Assembly: GCA_024998705.1 (NCBI GenBank) | Contig: JACOEF010000481.1 | Span: 1-12,067 of the forward strand | Length of the DNA stretch: 12,067 nt | Direction of reading: 5' to 3' | From: Nitrospira sp. | Lineage (GTDB): Bacteria > Nitrospirota > Nitrospiria > Nitrospirales > Nitrospiraceae | Shown: positions 1 to 6,426 of the stretch, in pieces | Numbering within the stretch: the stretch's first letter is position 1 | Layout of the letters: each line of letters begins with the position of its first letter | Made by a program: the position numbers and the translations under genes | Notes under the pieces: generated by a model | The model's database searches: none | What the model was told of the DNA's origin: nothing | The model's input: the letters and a program-made list of their open reading frames with translations, nothing else

Positions 1-120
1 GGGATAGGCATCGATGGGGATGGATTGGAACGCGAACAGACCGGCTACCGCACACATGCAGGCCAGTCCGATGACGAGGATCGACTGACGGAGCGAGAAC
101 TCCAACAGTGAGGCAATCAT
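1..120 (-). CDS. Heavy-metal RND efflux permease (CusA/CzcA type), N-terminal 40 residues only
   Basis: This is the start of an inner-membrane proton-driven RND pump that would export metal cations through a tripartite complex; the rest lies beyond the left edge. The 40 visible codons start at the ATG at 120-118 and stay open to base 1. They begin MIASLLEFSLRQSILVI, continue with a hydrophobic first transmembrane helix (about residues 14-33) and end with IPIDAYP, the 'P-x-D-x-x-P' segment that follows TM1 in CusA/CzcA-family pumps. The start codon overlaps the stop of the adaptor gene (ATGA, 4-base overlap), as expected for translationally coupled adaptor-permease pairs. The N-terminus fits the heavy-metal (HME) branch better than the multidrug AcrB branch, but the metal cannot be told from so short a piece. 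Confidence 0.85.
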   Translation of the reverse strand, partial: MIASLLEFSLRQSILVIGLACMCAVAGLFAFQSIPIDAYP

Positions 121-1349
121 GGCGTGGGCTCGACCTTATGGATCTCGAACTCCGACTTGATTGCAAAGGCCCCTTTGACGACCACGTCTTCCCCCTCGTG
201 CAGCCCCTCCAGCACGAGGCTCTTACCGTCCAGCTCGTCTCCCAGGACAACGCGGCTCGATTCGAATCGATTGTCCGATGGCCGCACGAAGAGCAATTTA
301 CCTGTTCCGTCCTGCTGCACCGCCGTGAGCGGCACCGCCAACGCCTCCGGTTGAGGCGACCCGAACACACGGACCATGGCGAACATCTCCGGTTTCAAGG
401 CCCGATCGGGGTTGAGCACGGTGACACGGACGCGCATCGTCCTGGTCGATGGATCAAGCACATCGCTGACGTAGGTCACGGTGCCGGAGAATAGTCCGTG
501 CGGATAGGCCGGAACCATCACATGAACCCGGTCCTTCGGACGAATAAACCGCACGTCCTTTTCCGGCACACTGGCCACCACCCAGACATCGGACAGGTCG
601 GCAATGGTGAAACAATTCCGCGAGGTCTCCACCACTTCGCCGCGCGTGATATTACGCATGATCACGCGGCCGGCAAAGGGCGCCCGCACCGCCACATCAG
701 ACCGGATCGTCTGCTCGCGTTCGAGACGTTGGAGTTCTTGGGCCGGCACCCCGAGCAACGTCAGCCGATGCGCTGCTTCCCGCGCATCCGCGCGCGCCGT
801 TTTCATTTCCGCTTCCCGGCGTTGTAGTTCGGCCAGACTGATCGCACGATGCTCGTGGAGATTTTCCGCCCGTTCAAACGCCAGTTGCGCTTCGTGTTGC
901 CTCGCGACCGCCTTGAGATAGGCCCCTTCCGCCATACCAAGATCGGTACTGTCGAGCAGCGCCAGCCGCTCGCCCTTCTTCACATCCTGGCCCACATCGA
1001 CCAGAACCTCGACGACCCGTCCTCGAATAAGGGTCGTGACTTCCGCCAGTTCGTTTTCGTTGGCTTGGACGGTCGCCGGAAACTCGCGGTGGTAGGTAAA
1101 TGGCTCCTTTTTGACCGTGATCACCTCTATGCCGGCCCGGGCAATTTCGGGGTCAGTCAGTTGCACCACCCCGTTGGCAGCCCTGCCCACTGCCTTCCCG
1201 ACAGGCGGCGCCACCGGCGGGTCTCGATCACAGGCTGTCCCCACCCCCAGGATCAACCCGATCAGCAGGCAGCGTCCCGCAAGCGCGAGCCCTTCAGCAG
1301 GCTGCCGCCGGCCGACCGCCTCTGTCCCCTCCCCTGTTCGGCTTGTCAT
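117..1349 (-). CDS. RND efflux periplasmic adaptor (HlyD/CzcB/CusB family membrane-fusion protein)
   Basis: This protein would bridge the inner-membrane pump encoded next to it and an outer-membrane channel. From ATG 1349 it is 410 residues. Residues 1-40 hold a twin-basic start, a hydrophobic stretch and Cys40 (LGVGTAC-D), a plausible but non-ideal lipobox, so it may be a lipoprotein. A first barrel-sandwich half follows (ELAEVTTLIRGRVVEVLVDVG), then a charged alpha-helical hairpin rich in A, E and R (about 135-205), the second half (VRAPFAGRVI), and a beta-barrel and membrane-proximal domain (DVLDPSTRTMRVRVTV; LKPEMFAMVRV). This order is typical of the CzcB/CusB group. I chose ATG 1349 because AAGGTGG lies 11 bases upstream; an upstream TTG at 1373 would add eight residues but has no spaced ribosome site. 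No outer-membrane partner gene is visible. Confidence 0.93.
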   Translation of the reverse strand: MTSRTGEGTEAVGRRQPAEGLALAGRCLLIGLILGVGTACDRDPPVAPPVGKAVGRAANGVVQLTDPEIARAGIEVITVKKEPFTYHREFPATVQANENELAEVTTLIRGRVVEVLVDVGQDVKKGERLALLDSTDLGMAEGAYLKAVARQHEAQLAFERAENLHEHRAISLAELQRREAEMKTARADAREAAHRLTLLGVPAQELQRLEREQTIRSDVAVRAPFAGRVIMRNITRGEVVETSRNCFTIADLSDVWVVASVPEKDVRFIRPKDRVHVMVPAYPHGLFSGTVTYVSDVLDPSTRTMRVRVTVLNPDRALKPEMFAMVRVFGSPQPEALAVPLTAVQQDGTGKLLFVRPSDNRFESSRVVLGDELDGKSLVLEGLHEGEDVVVKGAFAIKSEFEIHKVEPTP

Positions 1350-1618
1350 GCGTCGATTATCCACCTTGAGCAACCTGCTATTCCTGAGAACAGCAGGGAC
1401 CGTGCCGCAAGTGAGTCGAGATATTGAGGGAAACAGGATGTCGGCAGCAGCGTTTTGCTACGCTACCAGCCATGAGAGCGGGGTGAAACGCCACAGCGAC
1501 CTTGGTTGGCCCGGGAGAGACCCTGCGACGAACGGTGCCTAACCATGCATGAATCAACTATAGGCTCAGAGCAAAAGCCCGGAAAGCAGCAGAGCCATAG
1601 ATATTCCTAGAGCCTGCC
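1350..1618. other. Intergenic leader upstream of the efflux operon, no gene seen
   Basis: Together with the adjoining repeat this makes a 417-base gene-free stretch. No credible ORF lies here: the overlapping plus-strand reading frames have no family resemblance. On the minus strand, the future 5' leader of the adaptor gene, there is a short hairpin (GTAGCG / CGCTGC, about 1451-1470) and a CCCGGG-centred GC-rich stretch near 1509-1514. I looked for cobalamin, TPP, ydaO, fluoride and NiCo riboswitch core motifs and did not find a convincing match. I could not place a promoter with confidence. Confidence 0.5.
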
Positions 1619-1766
1619 GCAGGTTGTTGAGAAAGGCGGTCCAGCAAGGCCGCAGCAAGGTCCGCGACGCAAAGAAGCATGAGCGTCACGCTTGTGGACG
1701 GGCGCGAGACGGTGAGCGCCCAGTGTCTCGCAAAAACGTCGCTGGCGGCCGTTGTCCTCAGCCTGC
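1619..1766. repeat. Long imperfect palindromic interspersed repeat (REP/BIME-like)
   Basis: The ends, 1619-1645 (GCAGGTTGTTGAGAAAGGCG...) and 1741-1766 (...CCGTTGTCCTCAGCCTGC), are imperfect reverse complements over about 26 bases, ending in GCAGG / CCTGC with a shared GGC-G-CCAGC inner part. Inside are two mutually exclusive perfect stems: GGGCGC (1700-1705) with GCGCCC (1716-1721), and GCGAGAC (1704-1710) with GTCTCGC (1725-1731). The element ends exactly one base before the usp stop codon. From memory it resembles a dispersed ~130-150-bp palindrome found in many copies in Nitrospira-like genomes; that is recall, not a search. It could act as a transcription terminator or an mRNA 3' stabiliser for usp. 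No transposase is encoded. Confidence 0.6.
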
Positions 1767-2621
1767 TTAGCGAACGACGAGGACCGAACAGGTACTGTGT
1801 TGGACGACCTTGGTGGAGACACTGCCCAGCAGGAACCTGGCGACGGCCCCCATGCCTTTGGCTCCGGTGACGATCAGATCGACTTTTTTCTTTGTGGCCG
1901 TTTTCAAGATCTCATCAGCCGGTTTTCCGAGCTGAACCACTTCATCGACGACATACCCGGCTTTCATCAATTTATTCGCGCATTGCTCGACCAAGCGGGC
2001 ACCGGCCTCTTTGAGCTCCGGATACTTGAGAAACGGCATGGCGTGCATAACCACCACATCGATCGGCTCCAGGCCTTCCCGTTCCTCCGGCTGCAGTTTG
2101 GTCAATAGGAACCGCAAGGCCTTGTCCGAGGCCTTGGACCCGTCGGCTGCGAACAGAATCCGGCTCAGCGGGCGCGGCTCTTCCTTGACCACAAGGACCG
2201 AGCAAGGCGCATGCAGCGTCACCTGGGTGGAGACACTCCCGAGCATGAAGCGATCGAGCGCATCCAGCCCCCGGCTCCCGATTGCCACCAGGCCATCACG
2301 CTGCGGCGCCCGTTTGAGAATCGTCGGACCGGCAGCCCCGCGCTCGGCGATCACCTTGCCCTTCAACTTGAGCGACGCCATCTGGGTCTTGGCTTCGGCC
2401 ATGGCGGCCTTCCCCCGGCCTTCAATCCGTTTGATTTCTTGCTGAAGGAACGGCTCGTTACCGACCACTACCGGCTGAAACATGAAGGGCGCACGCAACG
2501 CCTCGACATCCGTCACATGCAAGACACTCACATCCGGCTTCTCCGCAAACGGCATCCGCGCCACCCATTCTGTCGCCCACTTGCCATACTTCGATCCATC
2601 GGTCGCAATCAAGACTTTCAT
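1767..2621 (-). CDS. Universal stress protein with two UspA domains
   Basis: A 284-residue tandem Usp protein. Each half has a Rossmann-like UspA domain: the first begins MKVLIATDGSKYG, the second RILFAADGSKASD at about residue 154. Both halves keep the ATP-binding signature G-2x-G-9x-G-S/T: GSRG-LDALDRFML-GS in the first and GAKG-MGAVARFLL-GS in the second, each followed by the C-terminal CSVLVV strand. With both motifs intact it probably binds ATP at two sites; single-domain members usually dimerise, and the fusion mimics this. The start ATG at 2621 has GAGGG (2629-2633) seven bases upstream; the reading frame runs further upstream without a better start. Such proteins respond to energy, redox or nutrient stress in the cytoplasm. 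The gene stands alone, and its stop codon abuts the palindromic repeat. Confidence 0.95.
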   Translation of the reverse strand: MKVLIATDGSKYGKWATEWVARMPFAEKPDVSVLHVTDVEALRAPFMFQPVVVGNEPFLQQEIKRIEGRGKAAMAEAKTQMASLKLKGKVIAERGAAGPTILKRAPQRDGLVAIGSRGLDALDRFMLGSVSTQVTLHAPCSVLVVKEEPRPLSRILFAADGSKASDKALRFLLTKLQPEEREGLEPIDVVVMHAMPFLKYPELKEAGARLVEQCANKLMKAGYVVDEVVQLGKPADEILKTATKKKVDLIVTGAKGMGAVARFLLGSVSTKVVQHSTCSVLVVR

Positions 2622-3342
2622 AGGTCGTCCCTCATCGTTCAATCCGTGAGCAACTATAGTAGCAGGCTCTGTGCCAGCGCTGCCGCATCTTCGCCTCAAC
2701 CGATCGGCGGGTCAATAGCTTCGTCTTGAGAAAATGAGGTATCGCCCGGCTTCATCCCCCTCGAGCACATGAGAGGAGGACACCGCCTGGGCACATCGAT
2801 GAGGTGATGGAGAACAGATTCGAAAAAGAAGTATCGGCGCAGAGAACGACCATGCGCGCGGACAGGGCCTCAGTCAACCGGACGGAATACCGCCGATCAG
2901 TTCAACCGACCATAGATGGCCGTGGAGCGAGGTGCGGAACAGCCGATTGATGTATGTCCCCAGTGAGAGCGGGTCTCAGGACCACGACCGATCCCTCTCC
3001 ACGCCACTTTGCAGAGTAACGACCACACCGAGCGCAGAAAAGACCACCCGAACAGGCGCGGGGCTTCCGACCTCCCGCCGACCTGACACCAGGACCGCCA
3101 CCATCCGGACCGGACCCTCCGCCCTGCCACGACATCATAGGTTCGACGTTGAGTTTTCACGGATGACCTCCCATCGATGAACCGGAGCTGCTCGGCGCTC
3201 GCCTGCCTCGTGTCAGAAGCCGGCAATCATGCTGAACGGTACCATGTGGTTGCCGATCCGCCAAAAGAGTTTTACATTTAGGACGCGCCGTTGATCGGAG
3301 TCCGGTTCAGAAGGTCGGGCAGATCGATGAGGCCAGCGAGTC
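2622..3342. other. 721-base gap between divergent usp and GNAT genes, no credible gene
   Basis: This stretch is GC-rich and contains several overlapping open frames on both strands between about 2897 and 3226. None has a recognisable domain; their Trp/Arg- or Pro/Thr-rich composition is typical of out-of-frame reading of GC-rich DNA. A 42-codon minus-strand frame at 2979-3107 with a distant GGAGG is hydrophobic in its centre, but I do not call it. The region may hold decayed coding sequence plus the promoters of usp and of the GNAT gene. No clear sigma-70 boxes, repeats or terminator hairpins were found. Confidence 0.5.
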
Positions 3343-3807
3343 ATGCCGCAATCACACGATACAGGACGCATAGAGCTTACTGACTGGGCCACAACGGAAT
3401 CGGCCATCAGGGCGATTCGCGAAGCGGTGTTTATCCATGAACAGCGAGTGCCGGTAGACCTGGAGTGGGACGGGCTCGATTCATTCTGCGCCCATGTGCT
3501 GGCGTGGAACGACCGCGGAAAGGCCATCGGCACGGCGCGCATGCAACAGAACGGCACCATCGGCAGGATGGCGGTACTCAAAGACTGGCGCAGGCGGGGC
3601 GTGGGACGAGCTCTTCTCCAGACGCTGTTGGATCTGGCTGCCAGACAAGGGCTCACCCGTGTCACCTTGTCCGCACAGACCCACGCGCTGGGTTTCTACG
3701 AACGAGCCGGGTTCCACGTGGTCGGCGAGACCTTCATGGACGCCGGCATCCCGCATCGAAAGATGGTGAAGGAGCTATACTGTGTCGCCAATGCCGTCCA
3801 ACCTTGA
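3343..3807 (+). CDS. GNAT family N-acetyltransferase (YjcF-like)
   Basis: A 154-residue single-domain GNAT enzyme that would transfer an acetyl group from acetyl-CoA to an amine; the substrate is unknown. The N-terminal part has IREAVFIHEQRVPVDLEWDG, the 'VF..EQ.VP..lEWDg' segment typical of the YjcF-like group. The acetyl-CoA-binding loop is IGRMAVLKDWRRRGVGRALL (about residues 73-92; R-R-x-G-V-G-R-A). The C-terminal QTHALGFYERAGFHVVGE-type strand and FMDAGIPHRKM complete the fold, so the protein is full length. ATG 3343 is preceded by GAGG ten bases upstream. It stands alone, transcribed toward the ASCH gene (convergent, 82-base gap). Its GC content matches the host, not the AT-richer island next to it, and it is unrelated to the GNAT domain inside that island. 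Confidence 0.92.
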   Translation: MPQSHDTGRIELTDWATTESAIRAIREAVFIHEQRVPVDLEWDGLDSFCAHVLAWNDRGKAIGTARMQQNGTIGRMAVLKDWRRRGVGRALLQTLLDLAARQGLTRVTLSAQTHALGFYERAGFHVVGETFMDAGIPHRKMVKELYCVANAVQP

Positions 3808-3889
3808 TCCAATAGCTTCCCACGCTACGGAGGACCGGCCAAAGTGCGTCCAGTCGAAAGTCCAAGCTGTTACATTCACCACCGTCCCT

Positions 3890-4342
3890 CTAAACGTGCT
3901 GAGCATTTGGGAGCAAGTTCATACTCGATGACTTAGCCTTAAGCACTTCATCAGCCCGCAAATACCTGAAAGATTGGGGTGGTGAAAACCCAAGCCAAGA
4001 TCGCCTCAATACTGCGAGTGACATTGGCTTTCCCAGCCTCCAGACTGTCTCAATGCAGATGCCGAAGCCCAAAGACGACCCGGAATAGTATTGCTGGAAT
4101 TCGGTTTTGGTGAGGCCAGATTCATCGCCAACTAGTTCCCATAACTTTTTAGGCTGCGCAGCAATAACTCTATTCACCGCAAATCCACCGACCAGGGCCA
4201 TGATAGGGCGTGGAGCATAGATTAGAACAACATCGCCCCTCTCTAGCCTGGGACGTATTCTTCTAAGTTCTACTTTCTTTGTGCCCTTAAGAATATCCTG
4301 GGCGTGTCTCTCCTTAATAGAAAGCACTAAAACCGTTCTCAT
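3890..4342 (-). CDS. Small ASCH (PUA-like) domain protein, second gene of the GNAT-PIN/ASCH unit
   Basis: A 150-residue protein with an N-terminal ASCH/PUA-like fold: MRTVLVLSIKERHAQDILKG, then TKKVELRR (K22, K23, E25, R27) and GDVVLIYAPRP (36-46). This matches the pattern 'SIkp.ya..Il.G.KkvElRr...GD.vlIYa..P' of ASCH proteins of the COG4933 type, thought to bind RNA or nucleotides. About residues 75-135 (SGLTKTEFQQYYSG; SFRYLRADEVL) complete a variant of the domain. The YqfB amidohydrolase keeps Lys and Thr in its G-x-K-x-x-T motif; here Lys is kept but Thr is Glu, so the YqfB reaction cannot be assumed. The ATG shares one base with the stop of the upstream gene (TAATG), with GAGGAG five bases before the ATG, so the two are almost certainly co-translated. 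AT-richer than the flanks. Confidence 0.82.
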   Translation of the reverse strand: MRTVLVLSIKERHAQDILKGTKKVELRRIRPRLERGDVVLIYAPRPIMALVGGFAVNRVIAAQPKKLWELVGDESGLTKTEFQQYYSGSSLGFGICIETVWRLGKPMSLAVLRRSWLGFSPPQSFRYLRADEVLKAKSSSMNLLPNAQHV

Positions 4343-5685
4343 TAATTCTCCTCACAGCCCGTTCCTTGCTTGTACAGATTCGCAAACACCTTTGATGGTA
4401 TCAACTGGGGAGACCGGAGCTGTGTGCGAACACCAGCAGCCCGAAGCACTGACTGGAAACCATCCCAGGGAATTGGATTCAGCATCAACTGCGTATCACT
4501 ATATCTAATAGCCATTATCCGTTGATCCTCTTTACCTTTGGCAAGCTCGATGAGATTCTTCCATGTATATATCCCCAGCCTATCAAACCGGCGAAATAGC
4601 TCCTTGGGACGCCCAACCACAACTTCGTCAAGAAATGAACAACCTCTAATGTGCTTGGCCCCCTGGTACCTTTTATCATCACTGACATACCACAGAATCC
4701 TACCGTGAGCAGCAAGACCTCCCGTAAATTTAGTCGAACGATAATACACACCTTCCCTGTTCAAACTTAGCTTGGTTCTAGCTCCAAAAAGATCCTGGTT
4801 TGCAAGCTCATCATCAAAGAGTTCTGCCGCCCACCGTGGCTGGATCGCAATTATGTAGCTGGGTATAGGAGCATCGAGAATTTTTAGTGGCCAATACGCA
4901 CGCTCTAACCTGGAAGCAACCAGCGCATCGGATCTTATGATGTCAGATCTATCTGGCCTTGCTGGGGCAACACTGGGAGGCCCATCCGGAGCCTTTACCA
5001 AGTTAATTCCTTCGACGAAACCCTTGGCTTTCACAATTTTTGGCATCGTATATTTGACCCAATCTTTACCCTCCAGACAAAAGCCATCTTTCCTTAGTTC
5101 TTCTTCAACAAGCTGCGCACGGTACTGGTCAGAAATCACGATCTTTGCTCTTTTTTCTAGCGCCGCCACTTTTACCACTCGAATCAGTAGATTTCGAAGA
5201 ATCGTGATCGCTTCAGCTCCACGCGCGACTCGTAAGAATGGCAGTTGCAACTCTGACATATTCGAGCGGTCATACACGATTAAAGCAGCTGGTATACCCC
5301 CATCCCCGAATAATCCCAGTGACTGACAACTTTTTGGCATAGCCAGATACTTACAGAGACGCTCCTTGAACTTTGACTTCCGTTCTCTCCTTTCCTGGAG
5401 TTGTAGTGCGGCAAAAAATCCATCACCCGGAACCCTTCCCAATAGCCGAAACACGAATCCACCTGCGACTCGCGCTGGGCTATATTTTGAGCGCTCGTGT
5501 AGTTCGTCCAGCTGAACGATGAGATCGGAAGGCCGGATCGGTGACACCCCAAACTCACGATACAATTGATGCGAGAGATTGAGAATCTTATTGTCCCTGG
5601 TCACAAAGAACCGGTAACCGCTAGCTACAGCCCAGGCGAGCTGTCGTACATCTGAGGCATCGCTATCAGACAGCGGATTCCCCAA
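4342..5685 (-). CDS. Distal part of the interrupted GNAT-PIN protein: PIN C-half, GNAT-like domain, PUA/ASCH-like domain
   Basis: This 447-codon frame is open after the internal TGA and in the same frame as the proximal part. The first possible start is TTG 5685, with no good ribosome site, so it is probably a continuation and not an independent gene. Residues 1-63 are the second half of a PIN nuclease domain: SDSDASDVRQLAWAV with acidic D7, D9 and D12, then FFVTRDNKIL with D31, then PIRPSDLIVQL. Residues 70-212 look like a degenerate GNAT domain (PAALIVYDRS; RGAEAITILRNLLIRVVKVA; LRKDGFCLEGKDWVKY) lacking the R-x-x-G-x-G acetyl-CoA loop. Residues 277-415 look PUA/ASCH-like (YIIAIQPRWAAELFD; REGVYYRS; GRILWYVSD; LNPIPWDGF). 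The final codons contain the ASCH gene's ribosome site. Domain calls past residue 70 are by pattern only. Confidence 0.7.
   Translation of the reverse strand: MGNPLSDSDASDVRQLAWAVASGYRFFVTRDNKILNLSHQLYREFGVSPIRPSDLIVQLDELHERSKYSPARVAGGFVFRLLGRVPGDGFFAALQLQERRERKSKFKERLCKYLAMPKSCQSLGLFGDGGIPAALIVYDRSNMSELQLPFLRVARGAEAITILRNLLIRVVKVAALEKRAKIVISDQYRAQLVEEELRKDGFCLEGKDWVKYTMPKIVKAKGFVEGINLVKAPDGPPSVAPARPDRSDIIRSDALVASRLERAYWPLKILDAPIPSYIIAIQPRWAAELFDDELANQDLFGARTKLSLNREGVYYRSTKFTGGLAAHGRILWYVSDDKRYQGAKHIRGCSFLDEVVVGRPKELFRRFDRLGIYTWKNLIELAKGKEDQRIMAIRYSDTQLMLNPIPWDGFQSVLRAAGVRTQLRSPQLIPSKVFANLYKQGTGCEEN
4348..4353 (-). promoter_or_regulatory. Ribosome binding site of the ASCH gene inside the upstream coding sequence
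   Basis: GAGGAG, five bases before the ATG at 4342, lies in the codons for Glu-Glu just before the TAA of the large gene. It fixes the ASCH start and supports translational coupling. Confidence 0.75.
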
Positions 5686-5775
5686 ACTCTGCCGAACTTT
5701 TCTTTCGACAGCAACGAAAGCTATATGCTGAGTTCTTAAGACTGTAAACTGCGCGACTCGCTGCCTATTCCTTAA

Positions 5776-6426
5776 TCACTGACTCGGCATGGCATGCCGA
5801 TCGATCTCATTCAAAGTTTCTGGCGTAATTCGAAGTTCAACTGCCGAATGTAGCCAGTCAGCTAAGAGCGCCTTGGATTCAAGCGTATCCGGAGCTGTAG
5901 GATTATCAAGGTCATAAAATATGTTGGCATCGATTACGACGAGAAGCTTTTCTCCAACATCCGGGTTCTGGGAGAATGAGAATAGGTCAGGATTCCCACA
6001 ATCGAGACACCACTCCGTTAAAACGGTGTTTTGAGATCCCCGGCCCCTTTTTTCTCCAACAGCTATGAAGCCTAATTTAGGCCAAAGTGTTGAGGCACTA
6101 AAATCTCGCCTGCACAAAACCCTAATGCTTCGATACGACATTGAACGTGCAAATAATTCATCGAAAAGCGCCCTTGCTATGCCACGCCCCCTCATCTCGC
6201 TCTGAATGCACAAATGCGCGATCACTACTCGGTCCCCGCTCCTCCGGAAAAGGAGATACCCCGCCAGACCGTTTACTTCGTCGCTCGCAACTAGGATACA
6301 ACTCTTCGAGGCATACTCATCAAAGGCACCCTCAGGAAAAAAGCCAAGTGTTTCTGCATTGACGCGCCAAAGTTTTTTTACCTGATTAAGTTGCGATGAA
6401 GCTCCTCTTAGAATTTCTAATCTCAT
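5776..6426 (-). CDS. Proximal part of the interrupted GNAT-PIN protein: GNAT domain and PIN N-half
   Basis: 216 codons from ATG 6426 to the TGA at 5778-5776. An in-frame TGA lies four codons upstream of this ATG, so it is the first possible start; the ribosome site is weak (TTGAGA). Residues 1-140 are a complete GNAT domain: the acetyl-CoA loop is SEMRGRGIARALFDEL (about 77-92) and the last strands are WPKLGFIAVGEKRG. Residues 161-216 start a PIN domain with LLVVIDANIFYDL (D166, the first metal-binding Asp) and RITPETLNEIDRH (E203, E207). The other PIN acidic residues are encoded only after the TGA. Alone, this piece could give an active acetyltransferase with a truncated, inactive nuclease half. 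GNAT domains of this size include tRNA-acetylating toxins and many other enzymes; the substrate is unknown. Confidence 0.85.
   Translation of the reverse strand: MRLEILRGASSQLNQVKKLWRVNAETLGFFPEGAFDEYASKSCILVASDEVNGLAGYLLFRRSGDRVVIAHLCIQSEMRGRGIARALFDELFARSMSYRSIRVLCRRDFSASTLWPKLGFIAVGEKRGRGSQNTVLTEWCLDCGNPDLFSFSQNPDVGEKLLVVIDANIFYDLDNPTAPDTLESKALLADWLHSAVELRITPETLNEIDRHAMPSQ

Larger units (their letters stand above)
4342..6426 (-). pseudogene. Full-length GNAT-PIN-GNAT-like-PUA/ASCH-like gene interrupted by one in-frame TGA
   Basis: Reading through the TGA at 5778-5776 joins both halves in the same frame with 30 further sense codons (LRNRQRVAQFTVLRTQHIAF and on) before the TTG at 5685, giving 694 residues counting the TGA. 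No insertion or deletion is needed. The joined PIN domain (about 163-310) then has its full acidic set: D166, E203, one of D254/D256/D259, and D278. Nothing else in the 2,085 bases is broken and the downstream ASCH gene is intact, so the nonsense change is either very recent, an assembly error, or a recoded codon. CGA to TGA is the simplest origin (Gln-Arg-Leu-Arg context), though I cannot see the ancestral base. TGA is used as a normal stop by neighbours (adaptor, transglycosylase), so a changed genetic code is excluded. Confidence 0.7.

Noticed and set aside
849..1427. Plus-strand frames antisense to the RND adaptor
   Set aside because: The minus-strand adaptor has clear family features and couples to the permease; these are shadows.
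1430..1545. Riboswitch-like look of the plus-strand sequence (GGGGTGAAAC...)
   Set aside because: Does not match the ydaO, cobalamin, TPP, fluoride or SRP RNA cores I know, and it points away from any downstream plus-strand gene.
2979..3107. 42-codon minus-strand frame with a hydrophobic centre and GGAGG ten bases upstream
   Set aside because: Too short, spacing poor, no family resemblance; would need conservation evidence.
2897..3226. Overlapping open frames on both strands in the usp-GNAT gap, including a 109-codon minus-strand frame
   Set aside because: Composition is Trp/Arg- or Pro/Thr-rich with no recognisable motif and no good ribosome site; typical of non-coding frames in GC-rich DNA.
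3851..3880. Possible direct repeat flanking the island (GTCCAGT and GTTACAT here and near 6630-6643)
   Set aside because: Matches are short and in different arrangement; not convincing as attachment sites or target duplication.
5740..5778. Selenocysteine insertion at the internal TGA
   Set aside because: Only a 5-bp TTAAG/CTTAA pairing with a long loop follows; no bacterial SECIS-like stem, and PIN domains do not use selenocysteine to my knowledge.
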